A DNA stretch of 43,332 bases from Paenibacillus sp. (GCF_031177825.1 NZ_JAPSKE010000040.1:1-43332), one strand, 5' to 3'; numbered from the stretch's first letter, positions 25,183 through 34,618 are shown. Program-made: numbers and translations. Notes: generated by a model from the letters alone, not told the origin.

Positions 25183-26721
25183 ATGAACAAACCGAACGAA
25201 ATCGTCGTCGTCCTCGACTTCGGCGGGCAGTACAACCAATTGATCGCCCGACGCATTCGGGACCTCGGCGTGTACAGCGAATTGCTGCCGTATAACACGA
25301 GCGCCGAGAAAATCCGCGAGCTCGCGCCGAAGGGCATCGTCTTCTCCGGAGGTCCGGCAAGCGTCTACGGCGAAAACTCGCCGCTCGTCGATCCGGCCGT
25401 CTACGAGCTCGGCGTGCCGATCCTCGGCATCTGCTACGGCATGCAAATGATGAGCCATCAGCTGCAAGGCAAAGTCGAAGCCGCGGGCAAGCGCGAATAC
25501 GGCAAGGCGATGGTGCGCTTCGCGCCGGATTGCGTCCTGACGTCGGGGCTTACCGGCGAGCAGCAAGTATGGATGAGCCACAGCGATCTCGTCATCGAGG
25601 CGCCGGCGGGCTTCGCGATCGACGCCAGCACCGAGCATGCGCCGATCGCCGCGATGAGCCATCGCGAACGGAACCTGTACGCGGTGCAGTTCCATCCGGA
25701 AGTGCGCCATACGACGTACGGCAACGACATGATCAAAAACTTCCTGTTCGAGGTATGCGGCTGCGAAGGCGATTGGAGCATGACGACGTTCATCGAAGAC
25801 GCGATTCGCGACATCCGCGAGCAGGTCGGCGACAAGAAGGTGCTGTGCGCGCTGTCCGGCGGCGTCGACTCGTCCGTCGTCGCGATCCTTATTCACAAGG
25901 CGATCGGCGACCGCTTGACGTGTATGTTCATCGACCACGGCCTCTTGCGCAAGGGCGAAGCGGAGAGCGTCATGGAGACGTTCGTCGGCAAGTTCGACAT
26001 GAAGGTCGTGAAGATCGACGCGCGCGACCGGTTCCTCGGCAAGCTCGCGGGCGTGGACGATCCGGAGCAAAAGCGCAAGATCATCGGCAACGAGTTCATC
26101 TACGTCTTCCAGGAAGAGTCCGCGAAGTTCGACGACTTCGAATTCCTGGCGCAGGGCACGCTCTACACCGATATCGTGGAGAGCGGCACGGCGACGGCGC
26201 AGACGATCAAGTCGCATCATAACGTCGGCGGCCTGCCGAAGGACATCAAGTTCAAGCTCGTCGAGCCGCTGAAGGCGCTGTTCAAGGACGAGGTGCGCAA
26301 GGTGGGCGAAGAGTGCGGCCTGCCGGCGGAAATCGTATGGCGCCAGCCGTTCCCGGGTCCGGGTCTCGCGATTCGCGTGCTCGGCGAGGTGACGGAGGAC
26401 AAGCTCGAGATCGTGCGCGAATCCGACGCCATTCTGCGCGAGGAAATCGCGAAGGCCGGCCTCGACCGCGAAATCTGGCAATACTTCACCGCGCTGCCGA
26501 ACATGAAGAGCGTCGGCGTCATGGGCGACGCCCGCACGTACTCGTACACGGTCGGCATCCGCGCCGTCACGTCGATCGACGGCATGACCGCCGACTGGGC
26601 GCGCATTCCGTGGGATGTGCTCGAGAACATCTCGACGCGCATCGTGAACGAAGTGAACAACGTCAACCGCGTCGTCTACGACATCACATCGAAGCCGCCG
26701 GCGACGATCGAGTGGGAATAA
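25183..26721 (+). CDS. guaA: GMP synthase (glutamine-hydrolysing)
   Basis: Converts XMP to GMP with ATP and glutamine, the last step of guanine nucleotide synthesis. The product is 512 residues, the normal length. The class-I amidotransferase domain has C84 in GICYGMQ and the His/Glu pair in QFHPEVRHT. The ATP-pyrophosphatase P-loop is CALSGGVDSSVVA, and the dimerisation domain ends FDVMS-type in reverse reading as PATIEWE, the usual C-terminus. The start follows AGGGGG at a rather long spacing. It is monocistronic with a strong terminator, next to a purine permease. Confidence 0.98.
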   Translation: MNKPNEIVVVLDFGGQYNQLIARRIRDLGVYSELLPYNTSAEKIRELAPKGIVFSGGPASVYGENSPLVDPAVYELGVPILGICYGMQMMSHQLQGKVEAAGKREYGKAMVRFAPDCVLTSGLTGEQQVWMSHSDLVIEAPAGFAIDASTEHAPIAAMSHRERNLYAVQFHPEVRHTTYGNDMIKNFLFEVCGCEGDWSMTTFIEDAIRDIREQVGDKKVLCALSGGVDSSVVAILIHKAIGDRLTCMFIDHGLLRKGEAESVMETFVGKFDMKVVKIDARDRFLGKLAGVDDPEQKRKIIGNEFIYVFQEESAKFDDFEFLAQGTLYTDIVESGTATAQTIKSHHNVGGLPKDIKFKLVEPLKALFKDEVRKVGEECGLPAEIVWRQPFPGPGLAIRVLGEVTEDKLEIVRESDAILREEIAKAGLDREIWQYFTALPNMKSVGVMGDARTYSYTVGIRAVTSIDGMTADWARIPWDVLENISTRIVNEVNNVNRVVYDITSKPPATIEWE

Positions 26722-26734
26722 GGGTTGGAAAATG

Positions 26735-26770
26735 AAAGAAAGGCCTGCGCCATCGCGCAGGCCTTTCTTT
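26735..26770 (+). terminator. Terminator after guaA
   Basis: AAAGAAAGGCCTGCGC-catc-GCGCAGGCCTTTCTTT, a perfect 16-bp stem whose 3' arm supplies the T-rich tail. Confidence 0.92.
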
Positions 26771-26836
26771 GTCCCCGACTCTTTACCGCTACTGACAATT
26801 CGTTATTTGAGATTAGCGTTATATGGGGTGTACCTG

Positions 26837-26881
26837 GAACCCGAACGTAAATCCGTAGGCACCCTTGCAATGTTCGGTTTT
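26837..26881. promoter_or_regulatory. PurR operator (two inverted PurBoxes)
   Basis: AATGTTCGGTTTT (26869-26881) is a perfect reverse-complement match to the PurBox AWWWCCGAACWWT. The partner on the other strand, centred on CCGAAC (26841-26846), is weaker in its flanks. The inverted pair, 32 bp apart start to start, ends four bases before the -35 of the permease promoter. The same layout occurs before purE. PurR represses purine genes in Bacillales when PRPP is low. Confidence 0.82.
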
Positions 26882-26885
26882 TTTA

Positions 26886-26915
26886 TTGACAGAAATAATT
26901 AACCACGCTTACAAT
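26886..26915 (+). promoter_or_regulatory. Sigma-A promoter of the purine permease
   Basis: Consensus TTGACA (26886-26891), an 18-bp spacer and TACAAT (26910-26915). Confidence 0.85.
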
Positions 26916-26972
26916 AAGTATCGTCGTCCATCAATCGTCCTAATAATATTTGGAAAAAGGACGACACTACAT

Positions 26973-28397
26973 ATGAATTCGAATAAAGATGGGGAGTTGT
27001 TTCGACCGATGGATCGCTTATTTCAACTGAAGGCGAGAGGCACGAACGTTCGCACGGAAATGATCGCGGGACTTACGACGTTCATGACGATGGCGTACAT
27101 CCTGTTCGTCAACCAGATCTTCCTGGGACCGAGCGGCGCGGGCATGCCGGCGGAAGCGGTGTTTTTCGCGACGGCGCTCGGAGCGGGTCTCGTCACGATC
27201 GCGATGGGCCTCTTCGTAAATATTCCGGTCGCGCTGGCGCCGGGCATGGGACTTAACGCGTACTTCATGAGCGTCGTGTTGAGCTCGAACGGGGAGATCA
27301 CTTGGCAGACGGCGCTGGGCGCCGTATTCATCTCGGGGATCATCTTCATCATCTTAACAGTAACGAAAGTACGTCAGATGTTGGTTACGGCGGTGCCGAA
27401 CAGCATCAAAGTCGGCATTACGGTCGGTATCGGCTTATTCATCGCGATCATCGGCTTCAAGCTTAGCAACATCGTGGCGATCTCGATCAACCCGGGCGTC
27501 GACGCGACCGTTCCGGTACCGGGCTCGAGCTTCAACCTGATGCTCGGTTCGTTCAACCCGGCGACGCACCCGGACACGTTCCTGGCGCTGCTCGGCCTGA
27601 TCATCATCGGCATTCTGATGGCGCTGAAGGTGCGCGGCGCGCTCCTGATCGGCATCGTCGCGACGACGATCATCGGCGGTCTGCCGTTCCTCGGCCTGAA
27701 CGTCGTCGACTTCGGCGCGCTCGGCACGGCGAACTGGATTCCCAGCTTCGACAACCTCGCCGTCGGCCAGCTCGATATCGGCGCGGCGCTCGGCGTAGGC
27801 TTGCTCGAAATCATCTTCGTGTTCACGTTCGTCGAGCTGTTCGACACGTTCGGCACGCTCGTCGGCACAGTCTCGAAGGCGGGCATCGACGTGAACCAGC
27901 CGGAAGGAAAGAAGACGATCGGCAAGGCGATGATGGTCGATGCGGCGGGCGTGAGCACCGGCGCGCTGCTCGGCACGAGCACGATCACCGCGTACATCGA
28001 AAGCGCATCGGGCGTCTCCGAAGGCGGCCGCACCGGCTTGACGTCGGTAACGACCGGCATCCTGTTCATTCTCGCCCTGCTCATTCTGCCGCTTGCCGGC
28101 ATCGTGCCGTCCGCGGCGACCGCTCCGGCGCTCATCATCGTCGGCGTGCTTATGATGAGCTCGGTCAAAGATATTCAATGGGACGACTTCACGCAGGCGC
28201 TCCCGGCGTTCCTGACGATCGTGTTCATGCCGTTCACGGGCAGCATCGCGAACGGGATCTCGGCGGGCATCGTCACGTATGTCATCGTCGCGGGCTTCTG
28301 CAACTTGTTCTCGCTCAAGAAGGCGCCGATTCACTGGATGATGTGGCTGCTGGCGGCGCTCGTCATCGCGCGGTTCGCGTTCTTCGGCGGAGAATAA
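26973..28397 (+). CDS. NCS2-family purine permease (PbuG/PbuO-like)
   Basis: A 474-residue polytopic membrane protein of the AzgA-like branch of NCS2 transporters, which take up guanine, hypoxanthine or adenine with protons. The family start FQLKARGTNVRTEMIAGLTTFMTMAYILFVNQ and the motif STITAYIESASGVSEGGRTGLTS are clear, with about 12-14 membrane helices. The ATG at 26973 is used. The ATG at 27009 (MDRLFQLK) matches the usual family N-terminus better and would give 462 residues; neither has a strong ribosome binding site. PurBoxes in front of its promoter support a purine substrate. Which base it carries cannot be told. Confidence 0.93.
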   Translation: MNSNKDGELFRPMDRLFQLKARGTNVRTEMIAGLTTFMTMAYILFVNQIFLGPSGAGMPAEAVFFATALGAGLVTIAMGLFVNIPVALAPGMGLNAYFMSVVLSSNGEITWQTALGAVFISGIIFIILTVTKVRQMLVTAVPNSIKVGITVGIGLFIAIIGFKLSNIVAISINPGVDATVPVPGSSFNLMLGSFNPATHPDTFLALLGLIIIGILMALKVRGALLIGIVATTIIGGLPFLGLNVVDFGALGTANWIPSFDNLAVGQLDIGAALGVGLLEIIFVFTFVELFDTFGTLVGTVSKAGIDVNQPEGKKTIGKAMMVDAAGVSTGALLGTSTITAYIESASGVSEGGRTGLTSVTTGILFILALLILPLAGIVPSAATAPALIIVGVLMMSSVKDIQWDDFTQALPAFLTIVFMPFTGSIANGISAGIVTYVIVAGFCNLFSLKKAPIHWMMWLLAALVIARFAFFGGE

Positions 28398-28425
28398 GCG
28401 TTCATATCGGAAAGTTGTTCGCATA

Positions 28426-28455
28426 GGGCCGTCTCCCAAGGGAGGCGGCCCTTGT
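28426..28455 (+). terminator. Terminator after the purine permease
   Basis: GGGCCGtCTCCC-aa-GGGAGgCGGCCC followed by a weak TTGTCTT tract. Confidence 0.75.
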
Positions 28456-28473
28456 CTTACGTCCAAGGGCATA

Positions 28474-28503
28474 ATGACAGGCTAAAGGAGGAAGACGTAT
28501 ACT
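28474..28503 (+). promoter_or_regulatory. Possible sigma-A promoter of the AraC-type regulator
   Basis: ATGACA, an 18-bp spacer and TATACT, 35 bp upstream of the start codon. Confidence 0.5.
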
Positions 28504-28537
28504 GAATGTAAATCTTTGGCGAACAGGGAGGGGAATT

Positions 28538-30886
28538 ATGAATTTTTGGAAGCGCTTTATTCGAAGGGCGAATCCGCGTCGAAGCGCGTTTCTCACTTTG
28601 CTTTCGTCGTATATCGCGATTTTCTTGCTGCCCGTCATGATCGGAGCGGTCGTCTACGACAAGGTGGAGGGCATTATGGTCGAGAACGCCTCGCGTTCCA
28701 ATAAGGCGATGCTGGAGCAGGTCCGCTTGGCCGTCGACAGCCGCGTGTCCGAGGTAGAGAAGTTGGCGATTCAAATCTCGCTCAATCCGAAGCTGCAATG
28801 GCTGCTGGACAGCAAGGAGTACGGCGATTCCCAGGAATTGTACAAGTTCATCGAATTCATGAAGGATTTAGCGCGGTACGGCACGGTCAGCAGCTCGATC
28901 AACAACTTCTACGTGTACTTCGCCAACACCGACACCGTCTTGACGCCCAGCATGCGCACGAATTCCCGGATGTACTACAACGAAATTTCCGGTTACAAGG
29001 ACGTAAGCTACGACGCCTATCGAGAGCAGGTGCTCGAAGGCTATCATCTACGTTCGGTCCTCCCCTCCGCCGCGCTGCGGAACGACGCCCGCGTCGTCAC
29101 ATACGCGCAATCGCTTCCGCTCGGCGAGCGGACGGCGCCGAAGGGCACCTTGATCATCCTCGTCGACGAGAAGCAAATCCGCGATTCGCTCGAGCAGATC
29201 GAATCGGTGAACAGCGGGTCCATCTATATCCTGAACGAAGACCGGGAGATCGTCATGACGACGGCGGCGGACGACGAGTTGTCCGGCCGCTTGAAGTCCC
29301 GGTTGAACACGGGGCGGGATTACTTATCCTACGTCAACGACGCCGGCCAGGAGATGGTGGTCACGTATACGTTCTCGGCGGACAACGGCTGGACGTACGT
29401 ATCCGTCGTTCCGAAGCACATCGTGCTGGCGAAGGTCATGACGGTCAAGTCTTGGGCCGTCTCGCTCGTGCTCGTCTGCCTGCTCGGCGGCGCCGTCGCT
29501 TCCTATTCCATGGCTTATAAAAATTATCGCCCGATCCGCGAGGTCGTCAACGCGCTCGTGCAAGGCCGGAGCATGCCTCGGGACCGTTCCTCGAACGAAT
29601 ACGATTTCATCAAGCAATCGATCGCCTCCTCCATCGCCGAGGAGCGCCGCCTGCAGCGCACGATATCGAAGCAGGCGCCGGTCATTCAGGCGGACTTCTT
29701 GTCCCGGCTCGTTCGCGGGCACGTCGACGCCTCCTCGGTCACGGACGAGGATTTACGGTTCATGGGCGTGAGCTTCCTGTCGGACCGATTCTGCATCGTG
29801 CTGGTGGACGTCGACGACGGCAAGCGGTTCATGCGGGAAGATTCCGAGAAGGAATGGGCGCTCGTCCGCTTCGTCATCGGCAATCTAGGCGGCGAGCTGC
29901 TCGGCGAGGCCGGCCACTCGATCGAGATGGAGCGCAACCGCGTGCTGTTCTTGATCAGCCTGCCGGAGCGGGAGCCGGAGCCGTCGGCGTACTTGCCCGA
30001 CTTCGTCCGTCAGCTCCGCGAGCTGCTGGACGGCCGCTTCCTGACGCAGGTCACCTTGGCGATCAGCCGCGTGCACCGGGGGCTCGGCAAGATCGCGGAG
30101 GGGTACGGAGAAGCGATTCTGGCGCTCGATTACAAGCTGATCAAGGGGCATCATTCAGTCATCTATTACGACGATCTCGCCGAGCTGGAGCCGGGCTATT
30201 ACCATTATCCGACGGCCGTCGAGGCGCAGCTGATGAATTACGCGAAGAGCGGCGATTTCGAAAACGCGGAGACGGCGCTGAACCAAATCTACGAGGTGAA
30301 CTTCCACGCCGGCGGCTTGACGCCGGAGATGGGCAAGTGCCTCTTCTTCGACCTGGTAAGCACGTACTTCAAGCTCGCGGCGACGCTGGGTCCGGCGGAG
30401 ACGCCGTTCGGAGATCCGGATCCCGCCAAGTGGGTGGCGGGCGGGGCCACCGCCGAGGAGATGTTCCGCCGAACGAAAGCGTTGTTCCGGCAGCTGTGCG
30501 AGCGGATCGACAGCGAGCGTCCCCGGCCGGGCGACCAGCTGTATCAACGCATTCAGCGGTACGTGGAAGCGCATGTGCCGGACGGCAATCTCGGCCTGAA
30601 CGCCATCGCCGACCACTTCGGCATGAATCCCGCGTATCTATCCTCGTTCTTCAAGAAGCATAGCGGGGAGAATGTGTCCGACTACATCGCGCGCGTTCGC
30701 GTGTCCGAGAGCAAGAGGCTGCTGAGGGACACCGACTGGACGTTAGCCGATATCGCCGAGAAAGTCGGCTACGCGGGCAGCGTGGGCTTGATTCGGGTAT
30801 TCAAGAAGATCGAGGGCATCACCCCGGGGCAATACCGCGCGAACCTGGAAAACGAAGAACGGATAACCGTTCTAAAAAATCGATAA
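28538..30886 (+). CDS. Membrane-bound AraC-family regulator with extracellular sensor domain (YesN/YtdP type)
   Basis: A 782-residue one-protein sensor-regulator. TM1 is about 18-42. A Cache-like extracellular domain (45-295) follows, then TM2 about 303-325 and a cytoplasmic region of about 330 residues. The C-terminal double helix-turn-helix of the AraC family covers about 665-775 (LGLNAIADHFGMNPAYLSSFFKKHSGENVSDYI...TLADIAEKVGYAGSVGLIRVFKKIEGITPGQYR). The start follows GGGAGGGG. Such proteins sit beside and control carbohydrate ABC transporters in Paenibacillus, here the next three genes. It probably senses an extracellular sugar directly or through the binding protein. Confidence 0.93.
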   Translation: MNFWKRFIRRANPRRSAFLTLLSSYIAIFLLPVMIGAVVYDKVEGIMVENASRSNKAMLEQVRLAVDSRVSEVEKLAIQISLNPKLQWLLDSKEYGDSQELYKFIEFMKDLARYGTVSSSINNFYVYFANTDTVLTPSMRTNSRMYYNEISGYKDVSYDAYREQVLEGYHLRSVLPSAALRNDARVVTYAQSLPLGERTAPKGTLIILVDEKQIRDSLEQIESVNSGSIYILNEDREIVMTTAADDELSGRLKSRLNTGRDYLSYVNDAGQEMVVTYTFSADNGWTYVSVVPKHIVLAKVMTVKSWAVSLVLVCLLGGAVASYSMAYKNYRPIREVVNALVQGRSMPRDRSSNEYDFIKQSIASSIAEERRLQRTISKQAPVIQADFLSRLVRGHVDASSVTDEDLRFMGVSFLSDRFCIVLVDVDDGKRFMREDSEKEWALVRFVIGNLGGELLGEAGHSIEMERNRVLFLISLPEREPEPSAYLPDFVRQLRELLDGRFLTQVTLAISRVHRGLGKIAEGYGEAILALDYKLIKGHHSVIYYDDLAELEPGYYHYPTAVEAQLMNYAKSGDFENAETALNQIYEVNFHAGGLTPEMGKCLFFDLVSTYFKLAATLGPAETPFGDPDPAKWVAGGATAEEMFRRTKALFRQLCERIDSERPRPGDQLYQRIQRYVEAHVPDGNLGLNAIADHFGMNPAYLSSFFKKHSGENVSDYIARVRVSESKRLLRDTDWTLADIAEKVGYAGSVGLIRVFKKIEGITPGQYRANLENEERITVLKNR

Positions 30887-30912
30887 CGGCGGTTCCAAAA
30901 ATCGGATAACGG
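30857..30912. promoter_or_regulatory. Candidate operator repeats before the sugar ABC genes
   Basis: GAACGG-ATAA-CCGTTC (30857-30872) is a perfect inverted repeat in the last codons of the regulator gene. The core GATAAC[C/G]G then recurs at about 30882 and 30905, roughly 20-23 bp apart, with AAAAATCG before the second and third copies. AraC-family dimers often bind direct repeats two helical turns apart. The assignment to this regulator is inferred. Confidence 0.5.
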
Positions 30913-31001
30913 ATCAAGCGAAGGTACGATTTTCTTTGTTTCCTCCTCTGTTTATGCTTGGCTTGGAACGGACGATCAATGAAACAAAGGGAGGATCACG
31001 A

Positions 31002-32681
31002 ATGAAGAAGCGCAGCAAGCGGGCAAGAAGGTTGACCCTGTCGACGGCCGCGGCGATGTCCGCGCTCGCCTTATTGGCGGGCTGCACCGGAAGCGGAAGC
31101 GGCGGGGACGCCGGCGCCGACGCCGGAGGAGAGACGACGCCGCCGAACGCCGAGGCGGGCGGAAGCGAGGGGGACGGCGCGGAGATCGGGTATCCCGAGA
31201 CGATTACGTATTGGATCCCGATGGTCGACCATATCAAAGGGCACGCCACCACGATGAACGAAGTGACGTTATATCAGGAGCTGGAACGAATCACGGGCAC
31301 GAAGGTGGAGTTTAAGCATCCGAGCGGCGAAGGCGACCAAATTACCGAACAATTGAATCTGATGATCGCCTCCCAGAACTTGCCGGACGTCGTAGAGACG
31401 AACTGGCTCAACATTTCCCGCGGGCCGGAGAACGCCATTCAAGAAGGAACGATTTTGCGGCTGAACGAGCTGATCGAGAAGCACGCGCCGAACTTCCGGA
31501 AGTATCTCGACGAACATCCCGATATCGAGAAGCTGATCAAGACGGACGAAGGCAGCATCTACGGCTTCCCGTTCATCCGCGGCCACGAGAGCCTTATGGT
31601 GTTCCACGGGCCGATCATCCGCAAGGACTGGCTGGAGCGCGTCGGCATGGACATCCCGACGACGATCGACGAATGGGAAGCGGTACTGACCGCCTTCAAG
31701 GAGAAGGATCCGAACGGCAACGGACAGGCGGACGAAATTCCGTTCTTCATTAAGTACGACGGCAACGTGAAGGACCCGGGCATGAACCAGCTGATCGGCA
31801 CGTTCGGCATCGGCGCGCAGTTCTACCAGGTGGACGGGAAGGTGCGATACGGCGAAATTCAACCGGAATTCAAGGAATTCCTGACCGTGCTGAACCGGTG
31901 GTACGAGAAAGGGCTGCTCGACCCGGACTTCGCCGCCACGGACGGCGCGCTGCGAGACGCGAAGGTGACGGGCGACCAGCTGGGCGCCTTCTATTGGTAT
32001 GCCGGCAGCGGCATCGGCCGATATATGGGACTGATGGAGAAGGACCATCCGGAAGCGGAGCTGTGGCCGGCGCCTTATCCGGCGTTGGAGAAGGGCGGCA
32101 AGGCGGCGCTCGGCCAGCGCGATACGGCCTTCTCGGGCATCGCGGCGGCGATTACGGGCAAGGCCATGAACCCCGAACGCATCGTGAAGTGGCTCGACTT
32201 CGCCTACAGCGAGGAAGGGCATAACCTGTTCAACTTCGGGAAGGAAGGCGTGTCCTACGATTGGGTCGACGGGTATCCGAAATATTCCGATCACATTATG
32301 AAAAATCCGGAGGGTCTGAACGTCTCCCAAGCGATGAGCATGCACTTCCGGGCGGCGTATAACGGACCGTTCGTCCAGGATAAACGGTATATCGAGCAGT
32401 ACATGGAGCGGGATTCCCAGAAGGAAGCCATTCAAATCTGGAGCGAGCCGGAAAATAAAATCCAGATGCCGAAGGTGACGATGACGGCGGACGAGAACAA
32501 GCGGTTCGCGTCGATCATGACGGACCTGAACACGTACTCCGACGAGATGGTAACCAAATTCATAATGGGCGTCGAGCCGCTCGACCGATTCGATCAATAC
32601 GCGGAGACGCTGAAGGGCATGGGGATTCAGGAGGCTATCGATATTCAGCAAGCGGCGCTCGATCGTTTCAATAATCGATAG
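31002..32681 (+). CDS. Extracellular solute-binding lipoprotein of a carbohydrate ABC transporter (YtcQ/LipO type)
   Basis: A 559-residue secreted binding protein. The Arg/Lys-rich N-terminus leads to a hydrophobic stretch and lipobox ALLAGC with C28, then a Gly/Ser/Ala linker and the mature type-1 sugar-binding fold (YPETITYWIPMVDHIKG..., ITEQLNLMIASQNLPDVVETNW). The start at 31002 follows AAAGGGAGG; an upstream open extension has no ribosome binding site. It is followed directly by two permease genes. In relatives such proteins bind oligosaccharides such as oligogalacturonides or similar, but no hydrolase gene adjoins and the ligand is unknown. Confidence 0.93.
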   Translation: MKKRSKRARRLTLSTAAAMSALALLAGCTGSGSGGDAGADAGGETTPPNAEAGGSEGDGAEIGYPETITYWIPMVDHIKGHATTMNEVTLYQELERITGTKVEFKHPSGEGDQITEQLNLMIASQNLPDVVETNWLNISRGPENAIQEGTILRLNELIEKHAPNFRKYLDEHPDIEKLIKTDEGSIYGFPFIRGHESLMVFHGPIIRKDWLERVGMDIPTTIDEWEAVLTAFKEKDPNGNGQADEIPFFIKYDGNVKDPGMNQLIGTFGIGAQFYQVDGKVRYGEIQPEFKEFLTVLNRWYEKGLLDPDFAATDGALRDAKVTGDQLGAFYWYAGSGIGRYMGLMEKDHPEAELWPAPYPALEKGGKAALGQRDTAFSGIAAAITGKAMNPERIVKWLDFAYSEEGHNLFNFGKEGVSYDWVDGYPKYSDHIMKNPEGLNVSQAMSMHFRAAYNGPFVQDKRYIEQYMERDSQKEAIQIWSEPENKIQMPKVTMTADENKRFASIMTDLNTYSDEMVTKFIMGVEPLDRFDQYAETLKGMGIQEAIDIQQAALDRFNNR

Positions 32682-32692
32682 GGGGAACGCCC

Positions 32693-33655
32693 ATGGCTCG
32701 GTTACAGCGAGAGCTCATCCCGGCCCCGGAGTTCAAGAGCAACCGGTTCGGGGCTCGCGTCCTGCGCGACTTCAAGCTCAACCGAACCGTCTACCTCATG
32801 CTGCTTCCGGTGGTGCTGTATTATCTCATTTTCCAATACGGTCCGATGTACGGGCTTCAGATCGCCTTCAAGGATTACATTCCGGCGAAGGGGTTCGCGG
32901 GCAGCCCTTGGGTAGGGTTGAAGCATTTCCAAGAATTTTTCGAAAGCTATTACTTCTGGCGGTTGCTGGGGAATACGATGCTGTTAAGCTTCTACAGCTT
33001 GATTTTCTTTTTCCCGGCGGGGATCGTGCTAGCGCTCTTGCTTAACGAAGTGGCGAATCCGAAGTTCAAGCGGGCGGTGCAGACGATTACGTACATGCCG
33101 CACTTCATCTCGCTCGTCGTCATCGTCGGCATGATGGTCGACTTCTTGTCCTCGAACGGGCTGATCAACAATTTGCTCGTCTCCGTCTTCGGGATCGAAC
33201 CGATCCCGTTCATGCGGACCCCGGGCTGGTTCCGAACGCTGTTCATCGGCTCGGAGCTGTGGCAAAACCTCGGGTGGAGCTCGATCATCTTCCTCGCCGC
33301 GATCAGCAACATCGATCCGGCGCTGTACGAGGCAGCCCGAATCGACGGCGCCAACCGATTCAAGCAAGCGGTGCATATTACGTTCCCCGGGATTTTGCCG
33401 ACCGTCACGATACTGCTGATCTTGTTCATCGGCCGATTCATGACCGTAGGCGCCGAGAAAATCCTGCTCATGTACAACCCGGTTACGTACGAGACGGCGG
33501 ACGTCATTCAAACCTATGTGTATCGCAAAGGGATTCTGCAGGCGGACTTCAGCTACAGCGCCGCGATCGGACTGTTCAACGCGGCGATCAGCTTCGCCTT
33601 GCTCATTCTGGCCAATACGATCGCCAGACGCGTCGGCGAGACTAAACTGTGGTAA
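32693..33655 (+). CDS. ABC sugar transporter permease, YteP/LplB type
   Basis: A 320-residue inner-membrane permease with six predicted helices. The N-terminus FKLNRTVYLMLLPVVLYYLIFQYGPMYG is typical of LplB/YteP. The cytoplasmic EAA loop that meets the ATPase is YEAARIDGANRFKQAVHITFPGI. It begins 11 bp after the binding-protein stop behind GGGGGAA, in the same operon. Confidence 0.93.
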   Translation: MARLQRELIPAPEFKSNRFGARVLRDFKLNRTVYLMLLPVVLYYLIFQYGPMYGLQIAFKDYIPAKGFAGSPWVGLKHFQEFFESYYFWRLLGNTMLLSFYSLIFFFPAGIVLALLLNEVANPKFKRAVQTITYMPHFISLVVIVGMMVDFLSSNGLINNLLVSVFGIEPIPFMRTPGWFRTLFIGSELWQNLGWSSIIFLAAISNIDPALYEAARIDGANRFKQAVHITFPGILPTVTILLILFIGRFMTVGAEKILLMYNPVTYETADVIQTYVYRKGILQADFSYSAAIGLFNAAISFALLILANTIARRVGETKLW

Positions 33656-33670
33656 TGGAGGTAACACCGT

Positions 33671-34546
33671 ATGCGCAGAAGCTGGGGGGAGCGATCCTTC
33701 GACGCCGGCAATATCGCCTTCATGCTGGCGCTGTCGCTGATTACGCTGTATCCGCTCGTTTTCGTGTTGTTTTCCTCGCTGAGCGACCCGGCCGAGGTCG
33801 TAAGGAACCGAGGGCTGCTGTTATATCCCAAAGGGTTTAATCTGGACGCTTATCGGCTGGTGTTCGACAACCCGAACATCAGGACCGCGTACTTGAATAC
33901 GCTCGTCTACGTCGTCTGCGGCACGACGGTCAACCTCGTCATGACGTCGCTGGGCGCCTACGGCTTATCGAGGCGGAACGTGCTGTGGAAGAACGCGATT
34001 ATGTTCATGATCGTGTTTACGATGTTTTTCGAAGGCGGCCTCATTCCGCTCTACTTGCTCGTCGGCAATCTGGGGATGCTGGATACGCGCCTGGCGCTCA
34101 TCCTCCCGACGGCCGTGAGCGCCTTCAATTTAATCATTATGCGCACGGCGTTCCAAGGCGTGCCGGTCAGTCTGGAGGAGTCGGCGCGGCTGGACGGCGC
34201 GGGAGACTGGACGATCTTGTTCCGCGTCGTGCTGCCGCTGTCGCTGCCGGTCGTCGCCGTCATGGTGCTGTTTTACGGCGTGTACCATTGGAACTCGTGG
34301 TTTCCCGCGATGATCTATTTGCAGACGCGCGAGCTGCTGCCGCTGCAGCTCATTCTACGGGAAATTCTGATCGCCAACGACACCAGCAGCATGATGGGCA
34401 ACGTGCCTTCGGGCGACGAGATGCCGGTGGGCGAGACGATCAAGTACGCGACGATTATGGTGGCGACGCTGCCGATCCTGTTTCTGTACCCGTTCTTGCA
34501 GAAGTATTTCGTGAAAGGCGTCATGATCGGCGCGATTAAAGAGTAA
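33671..34546 (+). CDS. ABC sugar transporter permease, YtcP type
   Basis: A 291-residue permease with six helices and EAA loop LEESARLDGAGDWTILFRVVLPLS. The C-terminal FLYPFLQKYFVKGVMIGAIKE is a signature of YtcP proteins. It starts 15 bp after the partner permease, behind GGAGG. No ATPase gene follows, so the transporter probably uses a shared MsmX-type ATPase encoded elsewhere, as is common in this family. Confidence 0.94.
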   Translation: MRRSWGERSFDAGNIAFMLALSLITLYPLVFVLFSSLSDPAEVVRNRGLLLYPKGFNLDAYRLVFDNPNIRTAYLNTLVYVVCGTTVNLVMTSLGAYGLSRRNVLWKNAIMFMIVFTMFFEGGLIPLYLLVGNLGMLDTRLALILPTAVSAFNLIIMRTAFQGVPVSLEESARLDGAGDWTILFRVVLPLSLPVVAVMVLFYGVYHWNSWFPAMIYLQTRELLPLQLILREILIANDTSSMMGNVPSGDEMPVGETIKYATIMVATLPILFLYPFLQKYFVKGVMIGAIKE

Positions 34547-34554
34547 GTTGGAAG

Positions 34555-34618
34555 CTCCCGCCGCTTTCGCCGGAAGGCTCGTCGCTCGAGCCGCCGCGTC
34601 GAAGGGGCGGGAGTTTTT
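34555..34618 (+). terminator. Terminator of the sugar ABC operon
   Basis: CTCCCGCC and GGCGGGAG pair across a structured 40-base loop, followed by TTTTT. Confidence 0.8.

Noticed and set aside
26676..26870. Minus-strand open frame ending in SIVAGGFDVMS
   Set aside because: It is the antisense of the conserved guaA C-terminus.
26816..26888. Riboswitch or terminator in front of the purine permease (CCGAACGT/ATGTTCGG followed by seven T's)
   Set aside because: The arms are better explained as PurBoxes: one is a perfect consensus match, and the same arrangement occurs before purE. The permease promoter lies downstream of the T run, so it is not in the permease leader. A guanine-type aptamer core is not present.
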